From a bacterium (GTDB taxonomy: Bacteria > SZUA-79 > Acidulodesulfobacterales > Acidulodesulfobacteraceae): a DNA stretch of 5,901 nucleotides. The stretch is taken from NCBI GenBank assembly GCA_021800745.1, contig JAJYYS010000100.1, positions 1 through 5,901 on the forward strand. Direction: 5' to 3'. This document shows, in pieces, positions 5,310-5,901 of this stretch. The notes under the pieces were generated by a model, which saw only the letters and a list, made by a program, of their open reading frames with translations, was not told the origin of the DNA and searched no databases. The translations under genes and the position numbers were made by a program. Every line of letters starts with the position of its first letter. The stretch's first letter is position 1.

Positions 5310-5901
5310 TTGGTAGTTAAATTATTAAAAAGTATTTTCGGAACTAGCAACCAGAGGGAGATTGCAAAGCTTAAACCTATAGCCGCGCAAATAAATTCTT
5401 TAGAATCTAAATATTCCGGGCTTGGGAACGATGAAATCAAGGGGATGGCAGATAAGTTCAGAGACGAACTTAAAGGGCTTTCCCATGCGGAACAGGACAA
5501 AAAATTGAACGTTCTTCTTCCCGACGCTTTTGCCGTCGCGAGGGAAGGCATCAAAAGAGCCCTTAATATGCGCCCGTTCGATGTTCAGCTTATCGGCGGA
5601 ATGGTTCTTCATTCAGGAAAGATTGCCGAGATGGCTACTGGTGAAGGAAAAACGCTCGTCGCCGTTTTGCCTGCTTATCTTAACAGTTTGACCGGCAGAG
5701 GCGTACATGTTATTACCGTAAACGACTATCTCGCCAAGAGAGATTCCGAATGGATGGGCAAGGCGTATAACCTCTTAGGCCTTTCCGTGGGCGTTATAAC
5801 TAACGATTTAGACGACTCCGAAAGAAAAAAGGCTTATAACTGCGACGTAACATACGGAACCAATAACGAATTCGGTTTCGATTATTTAAGGGACAATATG
5901 A
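5310..5901 (+). CDS. secA: Protein translocase ATPase SecA, N-terminal part (cut by right edge)
   Basis: SecA is the motor ATPase that drives unfolded preproteins through SecYEG at the inner membrane. The first 197 codons are present and the frame is still open at the edge. They cover the N-terminal helix ([18 protein letters not shown], 1-18), the [17 protein letters not shown] segment (69-85), [21 protein letters not shown] (88-108) containing the Q-motif glutamine Q93, Walker A TGEGKT (110-115), VNDYLAKRD (137-145) and [17 protein letters not shown] (181-197). Spacing of these motifs agrees with SecA1, where Walker A lies around residues 102-109 in E. coli. The start is TTG at 5310 with GGAG upstream. 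It follows pmbA by 24 nt and is probably cotranscribed with it. Walker B, the preprotein crosslinking and C-terminal domains lie beyond the window. Confidence 0.96.
   Translation, partial: MVVKLLKSIFGTSNQREIAKLKPIAAQINSLESKYSGLGNDEIKGMADKFRDELKGLSHAEQDKKLNVLLPDAFAVAREGIKRALNMRPFDVQLIGGMVLHSGKIAEMATGEGKTLVAVLPAYLNSLTGRGVHVITVNDYLAKRDSEWMGKAYNLLGLSVGVITNDLDDSERKKAYNCDVTYGTNNEFGFDYLRDNM

Noticed and set aside
5267..5612. Minus-strand frames opposite the start of secA
   Set aside because: They are antisense to the conserved SecA N-terminus and carry no independent coding evidence.
1..5901. Mobile element, CRISPR, tRNA/rRNA or defence system
   Set aside because: No transposase or integrase motifs, spaced repeats, tRNA cloverleaf or rRNA-like sequence were found. 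All long frames belong to known housekeeping families.

Overview
The window is a densely packed, entirely plus-strand stretch of housekeeping genes from an AT-rich bacterium with heavy use of ATA (Ile), AAA and GAA codons. In order it holds the last codons of NAD kinase (nadK), complete recN, an N-acetylglutamate synthase-type GNAT acetyltransferase (argA-like), a single-domain rhodanese, a PEP synthase/PPDK regulatory protein (ppsR type), a PmbA/TldE-family protein, and the first 197 codons of secA, which runs off the right edge. No RNA gene, mobile element, CRISPR array or sign of foreign DNA was seen. The nadK-recN linkage and the short stand-alone ArgA-type acetyltransferase would fit a low-GC member of the deltaproteobacterial lineages. 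That placement is an inference from family resemblance, not a demonstrated assignment.

Positions 1-2420 look like one transcription unit. nadK stops 8 nt before recN, and recN overlaps the acetyltransferase by 8 nt, with the acetyltransferase ribosome-binding site lying inside recN. These genes supply NADP, repair double-strand breaks and probably acetylate glutamate (first step of arginine synthesis).

Positions 2421-2537 are the only regulatory-looking gap. It holds a near-consensus sigma70 promoter (TAGACA, 17 bp spacer, TATAAT), an imperfect 11-bp dyad that covers the -35 element and reaches toward the -10, and an 11-codon micro-ORF with a good Shine-Dalgarno. No intrinsic terminator separates the two gene groups.

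Positions 2538-5901 look like a second unit: rhodanese, ppsR, pmbA, secA, with gaps of 14, 55 and 24 nt. The genes are functionally mixed: sulfur transfer or detoxification, reversible phosphorylation control of PEP/pyruvate interconversion, the non-metal subunit of a TldD/TldE protease, and the Sec translocase motor.

Three genes (recN, argA-like, secA) appear to start with TTG. The two ATG genes ppsR and pmbA have only A-rich leaders with no Shine-Dalgarno.

I do not see a novel system here. The items most worth checking are the promoter/dyad, the divergent nucleotide-contact motifs in RecN and the acetyltransferase, and the absence of a TldD partner.
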